Source: Pseudomonadota bacterium
Lineage (GTDB): Bacteria > Desulfobacterota > Desulfovibrionia > Desulfovibrionales > Desulfovibrionaceae
NCBI GenBank assembly: GCA_023460395.1
Contig: JAEWQB010000027.1
Location: 10,212 to 74,211, forward strand
DNA: 64,000 nucleotides
Direction: 5' to 3'
Shown: one piece after another, positions 51,928-61,396 of the stretch
Layout of the letters: every line of letters begins with the position of its first letter
How positions within the stretch are numbered: position 1 is the stretch's first letter
Position numbers and translations under genes: made by a program
The notes under the pieces: generated by a model
What the model saw: the letters and a program-made list of their open reading frames with translations, nothing else
Databases searched by the model: none
What the model was told of the DNA's origin: nothing

Positions 51928-52458
51928 ATGACAGACAGTCGACTCATACAGATAGGCTTGATCGTCAAGCCACACGGATTGCGGGGGGAAGTCTGCGTTG
52001 AATACTACGCGGACTCCCCTTTATTGCTACACGACACAGTGTGGCTGCGCAAAGGTCGTGCCGCGCCCACCCGCCACAGGGTGGTCTCTTCGCGTGCCCA
52101 TCAGGGCCGGGAACTGCTGTTGCTGGAAGGCTTTGCCGACCGCACCCGCGCCGAAAGCCTTCGCAACGCGCAGGTACTGGTGCCGGAAGCAGCACTGCCC
52201 GCCCCGGATGAGCACGAGGTCTATCTGTACCAACTGGAAGGGCTTGCCGTGCACCTGCCAGACGGTACGCTGCTGGGAACGCTCGCCGACTTTCAATTCG
52301 TAGGGGATTCTGAAGTCTGGACTATTCGCACGCCTGACGGCAAAGAGGTGCTCTTCCCCGCCGCGGAAGAGTTTGTCTCGGCTATTGATCTGGAATCCGG
52401 GACCGTGCATATTGCACCGCCGGACGGACTGCTCGACCTTTACCTTGGCGGCGAATAG
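51928..52458 (+). CDS. rimM: Ribosome maturation factor RimM
   Basis: The 176-residue protein has the RimM N-terminal domain (IGLIVKPHGLRGEVCVEYY) and the PRC-barrel (YQLEGLAVHLPDG, VLFPAAEEFVSAID). It aids 30S head assembly and binds S19. It lies 15 bp after khpA and 11 bp before trmD. Confidence 0.95.
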   Translation: MTDSRLIQIGLIVKPHGLRGEVCVEYYADSPLLLHDTVWLRKGRAAPTRHRVVSSRAHQGRELLLLEGFADRTRAESLRNAQVLVPEAALPAPDEHEVYLYQLEGLAVHLPDGTLLGTLADFQFVGDSEVWTIRTPDGKEVLFPAAEEFVSAIDLESGTVHIAPPDGLLDLYLGGE

Positions 52459-52469
52459 TTGCAACGACC

Positions 52470-53747
52470 ATGCGAATTTCCCTTGTCTCCCTCTTCCCGG
52501 AGTTTTTCGACTCCCCTCTCGCATGCGGCCTCATGGGACGCGCCACAGCGTCCGGTTTAGTTTCCTTCTCCTTCGCCAATCCCCGTGATTACGCCACAGA
52601 TAAACACCGCACGGTGGATGACCGCCCATACGGCGGCGGTCCCGGCATGGTGATGATGGCCGACCCGCTTGCCCGCGCTTTACGTGCCCTGCCTGCTCCC
52701 GGTCGCATTCTGATGATGGCACCCAAAGGCCGCCCCTTCACGCAGGCCCTTGCACGCGAACTATCGCAGGAGAAGGACATTACCATTATCTGCGGTCGCT
52801 ATGAGGGGTTTGACGCAAGACTGGAGCAACTTTTCCCCATTGAACCAATCTCTGTGGGAGACTTTGTGCTTAACGGGGGAGAATCCGCCGCGCTTGCTGT
52901 CATAGAAGCCACCTCCCGGCTCATCCCCGGATTCATGGGACACGAAGATTCCGGGGAAGAAGAAAGTTTTTCCGCAGGGTTACTGGAATACCCGCATTAT
53001 ACGCGTCCAGAAACATTTGACGGACTTGGCGTACCGGAGGTACTCACATCCGGCGACCATGGTCGCGTTGCCGCATGGCGGCGGGAACAATCGTTACGCA
53101 CAACGCTGCTGCACAGACCGGACATTTTGCAGGAAGCCGAGCTAACCGTTAACGATCTGGAAATACTGAAAAAAACAGACAGGGAACGACCGGGGCGCAA
53201 TCTATTCTGCGCTTTGGTGCATTATCCTGTTGTAAACAAAGAAAAAAAATCTGTCGCGGTTTCTTTGACAAACCTCGATATACACGATATAGGCCGCTGT
53301 TCATGCACGTATGGTCTTGGTGGGTACTACATTACCACCCCCATTGAAGACCAGCAAACCATGCTCGCCTCGCTGCTGCGTCACTGGGTGACAGGGCCGG
53401 GCACGGCAGCCAACCCCGACAGGGGGGAAGCGCTGCGGCATATTCGCGGTGTCGCCTCTATAGAGGACGCCGTGCGGGATATTTCGGACAGGACCGGCCA
53501 ACGGCCCCTTCTGGTAGCGACGAGCGCCAAAGGTGCCGGGACCATGCATCCGGGCGACATTCGCGCCCGCCTCGCCAATCAGCCAGTCCTCCTGTTGTTC
53601 GGCACTGGTCACGGGCTTGCCCCGCAGGTGCTGGACCAATGCGACGGGATACTGAGACCCATTCGGTATCTGGATGGCTACAACCATCTTTCCGTCAGGA
53701 CAGCGGCGGCTATCGCCATCGACCGGATTTTGGGCGACGCTCTGTAA
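52470..53747 (+). CDS. trmD: tRNA m1G37 methyltransferase TrmD with a second SPOUT domain
   Basis: Residues 1-240 are a complete TrmD: RPYGGGPGMVMM, ICGRYEGFDARLE, SVGDFVLNGGE and the C-terminal linker and helices. It methylates N1 of G37 in tRNA. Residues about 243-425 are a second, different methyltransferase domain (LFCALVHYPVVNKEKKSVAV, LFGTGHGLAPQVL, NHLSVRTAAAIAIDRILG) that resembles the SAM-dependent RNA methyltransferase PF09936 type with a trefoil knot. TrmD alone is about 250 residues, so this fusion is a clear extension. The target of the second domain is unknown. Confidence 0.93.
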   Translation: MRISLVSLFPEFFDSPLACGLMGRATASGLVSFSFANPRDYATDKHRTVDDRPYGGGPGMVMMADPLARALRALPAPGRILMMAPKGRPFTQALARELSQEKDITIICGRYEGFDARLEQLFPIEPISVGDFVLNGGESAALAVIEATSRLIPGFMGHEDSGEEESFSAGLLEYPHYTRPETFDGLGVPEVLTSGDHGRVAAWRREQSLRTTLLHRPDILQEAELTVNDLEILKKTDRERPGRNLFCALVHYPVVNKEKKSVAVSLTNLDIHDIGRCSCTYGLGGYYITTPIEDQQTMLASLLRHWVTGPGTAANPDRGEALRHIRGVASIEDAVRDISDRTGQRPLLVATSAKGAGTMHPGDIRARLANQPVLLLFGTGHGLAPQVLDQCDGILRPIRYLDGYNHLSVRTAAAIAIDRILGDAL

Positions 53748-53828
53748 AACGCGCCGCGAATGTATAAAACGAACGCAAACCCCACGAAACCCGTGTTGCG
53801 GAAAATCAGGCCAAAGGGGAATACTACA

Positions 53829-54176
53829 ATGAATGCTATTGAAAAGATTGAACGTGAACAGCTGCGCATCGACTTGCCGAAGTTCAACTCCGGCGACACC
53901 GTGAAGGTGCACCTGCGCATTACCGAAGGGGAAAAGGAACGCATCCAGGTTTTTCAGGGTGCCGTCATCCGCATCAGTAACGGCACCACCGGTGCCACGT
54001 TCACCGTCCGCAAAATTTCTGACGGTGTGGGCGTAGAGCGCGTGTTCCCCATGCACTCCCCCGCTATTGACCACATCGAAGTGGTGCAGGAAGGCCGCGT
54101 GCGTCGTAGCCGCCTTTACTACCTGCGCGACCGCAAGGGTAAGGCTGCCCGCATTAAGCCCAAAAACCGCTGGTAA
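53829..54176 (+). CDS. rplS: 50S ribosomal protein L19
   Basis: The 115-residue protein matches L19 (GDTVKVHLRITEGEKERIQVF, FPMHSPAIDHIEVV, RSRLYYLRDRKGKAARI). ATG 53829 has AAGGGGA upstream; the open frame before it is not conserved. It ends the rpsP operon, with a terminator 37 bp later. Confidence 0.97.
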   Translation: MNAIEKIEREQLRIDLPKFNSGDTVKVHLRITEGEKERIQVFQGAVIRISNGTTGATFTVRKISDGVGVERVFPMHSPAIDHIEVVQEGRVRRSRLYYLRDRKGKAARIKPKNRW

Positions 54177-54212
54177 GCAACAGGCCTTAGGCCATCGCAA
54201 CCGAGTCGTGAG

Positions 54213-54242
54213 AAAGGGTCGGCCCATCGCCGACCCTTTTTT
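54213..54242 (+). terminator. Terminator of the rpsP-rplS operon
   Basis: GGGTCGGC pairs with GCCGACCC around a 5-base loop and is followed by TTTTTT. Confidence 0.93.
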
Positions 54243-54378
54243 CATGGTCCGGCAAGCTCTCCTGCCCTCATACCACTGCCCCGAACCTGTCTCCATGGGC
54301 CGGATATGTTGCCTTGCCTCTTGAGCCGTGCCTGTTTTTCGGCTAGGTTATGCTTCTTATTCCAGACTGGAAGGCTCC

Positions 54379-55116
54379 ATGATCCGCACCCTGTGGTTTT
54401 ACTGTTCATTCCTCACCGTCACGGCGATCCTTGCCACGGTCATGCTTATGCTGACCCCGGTGGACCGGTCCGGCACTTTCCGCCGTTCTATTTCCATTTT
54501 CTGGGGTCAGTGCGCCGTAACTCTGGCGGGTATTGATCTTCAAGCCGACATGACAGCCGTTCCCCAAAACGGGCCAGCCGTTTTTGTGTTCAACCATCAG
54601 AGCCAGTTCGACATCCCCATCGCCATGCTTCTGCTGGCAAAGCAGTACCCCGCGTTTGTCGCTAAAAAAAGCCTGTTCAGCATTCCCCTGCTGGGCTGGT
54701 GCTTCCGGGTGGGCGGACATATTCCCATAGACAGACGCAACAGCCGACAGGCTATGCGTTCGCTGGATAACGCGGCAAAAATCGCACGGGCTGGCAGATC
54801 TATTATCATCTATCCCGAAGGCACCCGTCAAAAAGACACCAGCGCACTCGGTGAATTCCGCATTGGCGGTATTTTGCTGGCGCTGAAAACGGGCCTTCCG
54901 GTTGTCCCCGTGGTGCTGGAAGGCACTGGCGACATTCTGCCTAAAGGAAATATTACGCTCAGACCGCGCCAAGTGGTTACCGCCCGCGCTCTGCCCCCGC
55001 TGGATACCGCGCTCTACACTCTGCGCGACCGCGACCGCTTTCGGGACGACTTGCACACCGCAATGAGCCAAACATATCAGGAGATGCGCACATGCCGGAC
55101 CAGACGGACTTCCTGA
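54379..55116 (+). CDS. plsC: 1-acylglycerol-3-phosphate acyltransferase
   Basis: The 245-residue membrane-bound acyltransferase has NHQSQFDIP (NHx4D), GHIPIDR, and YPEGTRQKD. It makes phosphatidic acid. An N-terminal membrane helix is present (TLWFYCSFLTVTAILATVML). ATG 54379 follows GGAAGG. It overlaps rnj by 25 bp. Confidence 0.92.
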   Translation: MIRTLWFYCSFLTVTAILATVMLMLTPVDRSGTFRRSISIFWGQCAVTLAGIDLQADMTAVPQNGPAVFVFNHQSQFDIPIAMLLLAKQYPAFVAKKSLFSIPLLGWCFRVGGHIPIDRRNSRQAMRSLDNAAKIARAGRSIIIYPEGTRQKDTSALGEFRIGGILLALKTGLPVVPVVLEGTGDILPKGNITLRPRQVVTARALPPLDTALYTLRDRDRFRDDLHTAMSQTYQEMRTCRTRRTS

Positions 55117-56750
55117 CGCTTACCCCGTTGGGGGGATACGGCGAAATCGGCATGAACTGCACCATCTGGTCCACAGCCTCGTCGGCTGTGGTGGTGGATT
55201 GCGGACTCATGTTCCCGGATGATTATTTGCTCGGCATCGACGTGGTTATCCCCCAGTTCGACCATATTCTGCGGCAAAAAGAAAAGGTGCGCGGCATTGT
55301 GCTCACGCACGGGCACGAAGACCACATAGGCGCCCTGCCGTGGCTCATGCCATGGCTGCATGTGCCCATTTATGGTTCCCGGTTCACCTTGGCGCTGGTG
55401 GAGCACAAGCTGCGCGAAGCGAACTTGCTGGACCGCACCACGCTGGTGGAAGTACGCCCCGGCCAGCGGTTGGCGCTGGGCGATATGGTGTTCAATTTCT
55501 TCCCCGTATGCCACTCCATTATTGAAGGCTTCGGGCTGGGAGTGGAAACTCCGGCGGGGCGCGTGGTGCACACCGGCGACTTCAAGCTGGACCCCGCCCC
55601 CATAGACGGGCACAGCACCGATTTGGACGCCTTCAGGCGATTTTCCGACCCCGGAGTGGCGCTTTTACTCTCTGATTCCACCAATATCGAACGCGACGGG
55701 CATTCTCTGGGAGAACGTGAAATCCGTGACACGTTTGATGATATTTTTCGCAGCGCCAGCGGACGCGTTATCGTCACCCTGTTCTCCAGCCATATTCAGC
55801 GCATCCAAGAAGTATTTGACATCGCCGCGAAATACGGACGCAAAGTCGCCATTTCGGGCCGCAGCTTGCTGAACAATATCGACATCGCACGCGACTTGGG
55901 GTTCCTGCGCGTTCCCGGCGGCGTATACATGGACCCGCTGGAAATGCCAGAACTCCCCGATGAGGAAACCGTACTCCTTGTCACCGGATCTCAGGGCGAA
56001 CCCCTTTCGGCTCTGGCTCGTATTACCCGCGGAGAGCATCGCTCGCTGTGCATTAAAGCCGGCGACACGGTTATCATGTCCTCCCGCTTCATTCCCGGCA
56101 ACGCACGCGCCATTACCAAGCTTATCAACGATATGTACCGCATGGGCGCGGAAGTCTATTATGAGAATTTCCGCAATATCCACGCTTCCGGTCATGCCTA
56201 CCGCGAAGAACTGCGCACCATGCTGCATACCGTGCGTCCGCAATTCTTCATCCCGGTACATGGTGAATACCGGCACTTGGTCAAGCATTGTCGCCTAGCC
56301 CACGAATGCGACGTGCCCCCGGAAAACACCGTCATTCTGGAAGACGGCGAGCCTGTCACCCTCCGCCCCGGCTCTCTGTGCCGCGAACCGCGCATTAATC
56401 TGGAAACCGTGCTGGTGGACGGCAAGGGCGTGGGCGATGTGGGCACCTCCGTGCTTAAGGAACGCCACATCCTCGGCGGCGAAGGGCTGGTGGTAGTATT
56501 TCTGGTCCTTGATGAACAGGTGTGGGAAATCCTCCACGGGCCTGACATTATCTCCAAAGGCTTCATCTTTGAGGCGCACTACAACCATGTGCTGGAAGAC
56601 GCCAAATGCATCGTGCTGGATATTCTGGAAAATGTAAGTCCCGGTGATATTGAAAAGCTGCAAGACCGCATCCGCTCCACCCTGCGCCGCTTTTTCCGCA
56701 AGGTTTTAGAGCGCGACCCCGTGGTGTTGCCGGTTATCACCATGGTGTAG
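55092..56750 (+). CDS. rnj: Ribonuclease J
   Basis: The 552-residue beta-CASP metallo-beta-lactamase has THGHEDHIGALP, HTGDFKLDP, LLSDSTNIERDGHS, ASGHAYREEL and VHGEYRHLV. RNase J degrades and processes RNA from the 5' end or internally. Start overlaps plsC, so the genes are coupled. Length fits the family. Confidence 0.95.
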   Translation: MPDQTDFLTLTPLGGYGEIGMNCTIWSTASSAVVVDCGLMFPDDYLLGIDVVIPQFDHILRQKEKVRGIVLTHGHEDHIGALPWLMPWLHVPIYGSRFTLALVEHKLREANLLDRTTLVEVRPGQRLALGDMVFNFFPVCHSIIEGFGLGVETPAGRVVHTGDFKLDPAPIDGHSTDLDAFRRFSDPGVALLLSDSTNIERDGHSLGEREIRDTFDDIFRSASGRVIVTLFSSHIQRIQEVFDIAAKYGRKVAISGRSLLNNIDIARDLGFLRVPGGVYMDPLEMPELPDEETVLLVTGSQGEPLSALARITRGEHRSLCIKAGDTVIMSSRFIPGNARAITKLINDMYRMGAEVYYENFRNIHASGHAYREELRTMLHTVRPQFFIPVHGEYRHLVKHCRLAHECDVPPENTVILEDGEPVTLRPGSLCREPRINLETVLVDGKGVGDVGTSVLKERHILGGEGLVVVFLVLDEQVWEILHGPDIISKGFIFEAHYNHVLEDAKCIVLDILENVSPGDIEKLQDRIRSTLRRFFRKVLERDPVVLPVITMV

Positions 56751-56982
56751 CTGTCTTTTTTTTACAGGAAGTCCTCGACCTCCGGGCAACTTCGTGACAG
56801 GCTGGCACCTTCCGCCGGGTCAGCGGGCGAAACATCCGCTTCTACGGCAGGGAATCGCCATTGACGGTAGCCCGCCCGCTCTTTTTGAAGGCACGGCAGG
56901 GTGATCCGGCAAACGTCTGCATGGCGCTCCCCCAAGGTACCGGCAGGCCAAGCTTATGCGGCCCCGCCGCACCGGAGGCATG

Positions 56983-57729
56983 ATGCGAGTTCTCAGAGTC
57001 CGCTATAAAAATACCAGCTTCTACGCCATGCTGACCGGAGACTCGGTACAGTGCCTTAATCCCGCGCTGGGGTTCGCGGACCCTATTCCCCTTGCAGACA
57101 TTCTTGTGCTGCCTGTGGCAGCGCCATCCAAAGTGGTGTGCGTGGGCCTGAACTACCGGGAACACGCGGCGGAGCTGAATATGCCCGTCCCGGACGCGCC
57201 ATCTTTTTTTCTCAAGCCGCCGTCCGCCATTATCGGCACGGGGCAAGCCATTTCCCTGCCCGCCGTGTCGCAGCGCGTTGACTACGAGGCAGAACTTGCC
57301 ATTGTCATGGGCAAAACAGCCCACTGCCTGCGCCCGGAAGACGTGGCAGAACACATTTTCGGGTTCACCTGCGCCAACGATGTCACCGCGAGAGATTTGC
57401 AAACGCAGGGCGTCATGTTCGGCTACTGCAAAGGGTTTGATACCTTTCTTCCTCTCGGCCCGTGGATAGAGACAGATGTGCCCAATCCAGACGCACTGGC
57501 TCTTCGGCTCATCCAAAACGGTGAAGTGCGGCAGGAAGCGAATACCGCAGATATGATCTTCTCCCCCTACGAACTGGTGGAACGCATTTCCCATGTTATG
57601 ACGCTGCTGCCCGGTGATGTCATACTCACCGGCACTCCACCCGGCGTAGGCCCCATGGCTGCCGGAGACGACATCCGCGTGGAAGTGGAAAACGTGGCCC
57701 TGCTCATCAACTCCGTGGTTGGTCCGTAG
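56983..57729 (+). CDS. Fumarylacetoacetate hydrolase family protein
   Basis: The 248-residue protein has the FAH fold: VVCVGLNYREHAAELN, FFLKPPSAI, VDYEAELAIVMGK, GFTCANDVTARDLQ and LTGTPPGVGPM, with metal-binding Glu/Asp positions kept. Members hydrolyse or decarboxylate 2-oxo acids such as acylpyruvates or oxaloacetate. ATG 56983 is preferred because GGAGG lies 4 bp upstream; ATG 56956 or 56980 are alternatives. It stands alone between rnj and rpsB. Confidence 0.88.
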   Translation: MRVLRVRYKNTSFYAMLTGDSVQCLNPALGFADPIPLADILVLPVAAPSKVVCVGLNYREHAAELNMPVPDAPSFFLKPPSAIIGTGQAISLPAVSQRVDYEAELAIVMGKTAHCLRPEDVAEHIFGFTCANDVTARDLQTQGVMFGYCKGFDTFLPLGPWIETDVPNPDALALRLIQNGEVRQEANTADMIFSPYELVERISHVMTLLPGDVILTGTPPGVGPMAAGDDIRVEVENVALLINSVVGP

Positions 57730-57970
57730 CTGACGGAAAAACACGAAGTCTCGCGGCATTCCGCTCCGCGCCTTCGGGCAAAAAGCCTTTTTCTCCTTCA
57801 TGGCACTTGCCAAACTCCGCGATAGGACGTATGTATCCCTGCCTTTAACACATAAAGCACACTCCGGGTTTCGTCCTTGGGTGCCTGCGTGTCCGGCGCA
57901 TTACGCGTACCGCACGGAGGTCGAGGGTCATGGCCCGGTGTGGAAGAAAACCCACAGTAAGGAGTTCTAC

Positions 57971-58756
57971 ATGTCTTACGTTTCTATGAAGCAGATGCTG
58001 GAAACCGGCGTCCATTTCGGTCACCAGACCCGCCGTTGGAACCCCAAAATGCGCCCCTACATCTTCGGCGCCCGCAACGGCATCCACATCATGGACCTGC
58101 AGCAGACAGCAAAGCTGTTCCGCCGCGCTCATGACAAAGTGGCTGAAACCGTGGCCAAGGGTGGCAAGGTTATCTTCATTGGCACCAAGCGCCAGGCTCA
58201 TGAAGCTGTGCGCTCCGAAGCTTCCCGCGCCGACCAGTTCTTCGTGACCAACCGTTGGATGGGCGGCACGCTCACCAACTTCCAGACTATCCGCAAGTCC
58301 ATTGACCGCCTGAAGAAGCTGGAAGTCATGTTCGAAGACGGCACCGTGAACCGCTACCAGAAAAAGGAAGTGCTCACTCTGCGCCGCGAACTGGACAAGC
58401 TGGAAATGACGCTGGGCGGTATCAAAAACATGGAACGCCTGCCGCAACTCGCATTTGTTGTGGACCCCAAGCGCGAAGAAATTGCCATCAAGGAATGCCG
58501 CAAGCTGGGCATCCCGATTGTTGCCATCACCGACTCCAACTGCGATCCCGACGTGATCGACTATGTGATTCCCGGCAACGACGATGCCATTCGCGCTATC
58601 AAACTGTTTGTATCCCACATCGCCGAAGCCTGCATTGAAGGCGCGGCCATGACCAAAGACGCCGACCCCGAAGCCGCAATGGTGCAGGCAGCCGAACAGG
58701 CTGAAGCCCCCGTGGCCGAAAACGCCGCTGACGAAGCCGCCAAGGTCGAAGAATAA
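57971..58756 (+). CDS. rpsB: 30S ribosomal protein S2
   Basis: The 261-residue protein matches S2 (SMKQMLETGVHFGHQTRRWNP, GTLTNFQTIRKSI, DPKREEIAIKE, PGNDDAIRAI). ATG 57971 has AAGGAG at the right distance; the track-long frame upstream is not S2-like. The C-terminal tail is Ala/Glu-rich, as is common. It is co-transcribed with tsf. Confidence 0.96.
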   Translation: MSYVSMKQMLETGVHFGHQTRRWNPKMRPYIFGARNGIHIMDLQQTAKLFRRAHDKVAETVAKGGKVIFIGTKRQAHEAVRSEASRADQFFVTNRWMGGTLTNFQTIRKSIDRLKKLEVMFEDGTVNRYQKKEVLTLRRELDKLEMTLGGIKNMERLPQLAFVVDPKREEIAIKECRKLGIPIVAITDSNCDPDVIDYVIPGNDDAIRAIKLFVSHIAEACIEGAAMTKDADPEAAMVQAAEQAEAPVAENAADEAAKVEE

Positions 58757-58776
58757 TTCATTCCGGGAGATTGAAC

Positions 58777-59598
58777 ATGTCGATTACCGCCTCCATGGTG
58801 AAAAGCCTGCGTGAAAAGACCGGCGCAGGGATGATGGACTGCAAGAAGGCCCTCACCGAATGTGACGGCAATGAAGAGCAGGCCGTTGACTGGCTCCGCC
58901 AGAAGGGTCTTTCCAAGGCTGCCAAGAAGGCTGGCCGCGCTACTTCCGAAGGTCTTATCGGCTGCATCGTCGAAGGCAAGGTGGGCGCTCTGGCTGAACT
59001 GAAGTGCGAAACCGACTTTGTTGCCCGCAACGAAGCCTTTATCGCCCTCGCCAGCAAACTGGCTACAGACGTAGCCACCAACGGCGCAGAAGGCTTTGCC
59101 GAGCGTGTAACCGCCGATGTGAATGACGCGATTGCCACGCTGGGTGAAAATATGTCCGCTGGTCGCGCTGCCCGCATTGAACTGTCCGCCGACGGCGTGA
59201 TCGGTTCCTATGTGCATAGTAACGGCAAGATTGGCGTTCTGGTGGAAATTGTCGGCTCTAATGACACCGAACTGGCTAAGAACATTGCCATGCAGGTAGC
59301 CGCCACCAACCCGGTATCCCTTGACGCTTCCAACATCCCCGCTGAAGTGATTGAGCGCGAGCGCGCCATTCACCGCCAGAAGACACTGGATGAAGGCAAG
59401 CCTGAAAACATCGTGGATAAGATTGTGGAAGGCCGCATGCAGAAGTTCTACAAAGAAGTTACGCTGCTGGACCAGCCCTACATTCGCGACGACAAAATGG
59501 CCGTTAAGGATCTGCTCAAGGGCGGAGCCAAAGTGGTTCAGTTTGTTCGCTTCGGTCTGGGCGAAGACGCCCCGGCGGAAGAAGACGCCGCTGAATAG
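58777..59598 (+). CDS. tsf: Elongation factor Ts
   Basis: The 273-residue protein has SLREKTGAGMMDCKKAL, the EF-Tu-binding TDFVARNE and two core repeats. It recharges EF-Tu with GTP. ATG 58777 follows GGGAG. A strong terminator follows, so pyrH and frr form a separate unit. Confidence 0.96.
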   Translation: MSITASMVKSLREKTGAGMMDCKKALTECDGNEEQAVDWLRQKGLSKAAKKAGRATSEGLIGCIVEGKVGALAELKCETDFVARNEAFIALASKLATDVATNGAEGFAERVTADVNDAIATLGENMSAGRAARIELSADGVIGSYVHSNGKIGVLVEIVGSNDTELAKNIAMQVAATNPVSLDASNIPAEVIERERAIHRQKTLDEGKPENIVDKIVEGRMQKFYKEVTLLDQPYIRDDKMAVKDLLKGGAKVVQFVRFGLGEDAPAEEDAAE

Positions 59599-59617
59599 CG
59601 AATCCGCACAGCCTGTA

Positions 59618-59645
59618 AAAGGGGGTCGCAAGACCCCCTTTTTTT
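59618..59645 (+). terminator. Terminator after tsf
   Basis: GGGGGTC pairs with GACCCCC around GCAA, with flanking A and T pairs and seven T following. Confidence 0.94.
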
Positions 59646-59804
59646 AGGTATACTTCTGCGGTGCTCTGTGCGCGGAGCATGGCGCGGACGTACAGCCGAA
59701 CAGGCCGGATAACGTGCGGACCGGACAAACCTTAGGGAACACATTGTTTCACTCTTGTTCACAGCAGGCGCAGACCTGCGGCACACCAGCATAGGAGCGA
59801 CCAG

Positions 59805-60605
59805 ATGAAGCCCGGTATCACGGGAGTGGTACTTACCTGCAATGGCGAGCGGTTGTTGGAAAAGTGCCTTTCCTCTCTTTCCTTTTGTACCGAAATACTC
59901 ACCGTAGATTCGGGCAGCACCGACTCCACCCGCGCCATCTGTGAGCAGCACGGTTGCCGCTTCGTCCACCATGCATGGGATGGATTCGCTGTGCAGTTTC
60001 GCTTCGCGCAGGAACTGGTGGAAACACGCTGGTTTTTTATTCTGGATCAAGACGAAATTTGTCCGCCTCTTCTTGCGGAACGTATTCTGGACACCACCGC
60101 CCATGCGGATAGTGAGTCTGGGGCGCAACAGGATTCACCCGTGGCCTATTCCGTGGGCAGAACATCTTGGTATTTTGACAGATTCATGAAACACGGGGGC
60201 TGGCACCCGGACCATATTTTACGCCTCTTCCGCACCAACTTTGTTGAATTTTATCAGGACGCCCACATCCATTACCGCCCCATGGGTCGTAAAGACCATA
60301 TTGATGGGCACAATGGCGCGGAGCTTATCCATTATCCGTACACTGGGTTTTTCCACCAGCTTGCGAAGCTCAACACCTATGCGGAACAAGGGGCCGAGGC
60401 ACTGCGGGCAAAACAAAGGAAAGGGGGCATCTGGCGCGGCATAACGCACGGCCTTGTCCGCTTTTTACGCATCTATCTGCTTAAGCGCGGATTTCTTGAC
60501 GGACGCGCGGGCTTTCTCGCCGCTTGCCACGGCTCGTTTTACGCTTTTTTGAAATATGTCCGTGTGGAAGAAGCCTCGTGGGGCAAACCCTACGATCATC
60601 AATAA
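59805..60605 (+). CDS. Family 2 glycosyltransferase (WaaE/KdtX-like)
   Basis: The 266-residue enzyme has the GT2 start GVVLTCNGERLLEKCL, DSGSTDSTRAIC, and LDQDE as the metal-binding DxD-type motif. The C-terminal pattern (HYPYTGFFHQLAKLNTYAEQGA, then GFLAACHGSFYAFLKYV) is that of the WaaE group, which adds sugars to the lipopolysaccharide core. It sits between tsf and pyrH, an unusual place. ATG 59805 follows TAGGAG. It probably acts at the inner face of the cytoplasmic membrane. Confidence 0.88.
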   Translation: MKPGITGVVLTCNGERLLEKCLSSLSFCTEILTVDSGSTDSTRAICEQHGCRFVHHAWDGFAVQFRFAQELVETRWFFILDQDEICPPLLAERILDTTAHADSESGAQQDSPVAYSVGRTSWYFDRFMKHGGWHPDHILRLFRTNFVEFYQDAHIHYRPMGRKDHIDGHNGAELIHYPYTGFFHQLAKLNTYAEQGAEALRAKQRKGGIWRGITHGLVRFLRIYLLKRGFLDGRAGFLAACHGSFYAFLKYVRVEEASWGKPYDHQ

Positions 60606-60674
60606 CCTGACTATGGCGGCGGACTCGCCATATTCTCTACAAGAACACCGCAACGAAAAACCAGAGGTTCGGAA

Positions 60675-61391
60675 ATGAGCGATCAGCGTTTCAAACGCGT
60701 GCTGCTTAAACTGAGCGGCGAAGCTTTGGCTGGTAACGAAAAATTCGGTATTGACCCTGTCACTGTTTCAAAGATATGTCGAGAAATCGCCGAAGTGGCT
60801 GATATGGGTATCGAAGTTGCGCTGGTCATCGGCGGCGGAAACATATTCCGGGGCCTGTCCTCTTCCGCCAAGGGTATGGAGCGCTCCACGGCGGATTACA
60901 TGGGCATGATGGCCACAGTGCTCAACGCGCTGGCCGTACAGGACCAACTGGAAAAGTTGGGACACCCCACACGCGTGCTTTCCGCCATTACCATGCAGGA
61001 AGTTTGCGAACCGTATATCCGCCGCCGCGCTGAACGCCACCTTGAAAAAGGACGCATCGTTATCTGCGCGGCCGGCACGGGTAACCCCTACTTCACCACG
61101 GACACCGCTGCGGCACTGCGCGGTATGGAACTGAAGTGCGACGCCATTATCAAGGCAACCAAGGTGGATGGCGTCTACGACAAGGATCCCGTAAAGCACA
61201 GCGATGCCGTTATGTATACGCAGTTGAGCTATATTGAGGTCCTCCAAAAAAAGTTGAGCGTCATGGATTCCACCGCCATCACGCTGTGCATGGAAAACAA
61301 CGTTCCGATTCTCGTCTGCAACCTGCATAAGGGCGACATCAAGCGTATGATGCTCGGCGAGAGGGTCGGCACCATCGTACAAGGAGAATAA
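60675..61391 (+). CDS. pyrH: UMP kinase
   Basis: The 238-residue protein has RVLLKLSGEALAG, VIGGGNIFRG, GTGNPYFTTDTAAALR and KATKVDGVYDKDP, as in bacterial UMP kinase of the amino-acid kinase fold. It makes UDP for nucleotide synthesis. Frr follows 5 bp after its stop. Confidence 0.97.
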   Translation: MSDQRFKRVLLKLSGEALAGNEKFGIDPVTVSKICREIAEVADMGIEVALVIGGGNIFRGLSSSAKGMERSTADYMGMMATVLNALAVQDQLEKLGHPTRVLSAITMQEVCEPYIRRRAERHLEKGRIVICAAGTGNPYFTTDTAAALRGMELKCDAIIKATKVDGVYDKDPVKHSDAVMYTQLSYIEVLQKKLSVMDSTAITLCMENNVPILVCNLHKGDIKRMMLGERVGTIVQGE

Positions 61392-61396
61392 CCCCC

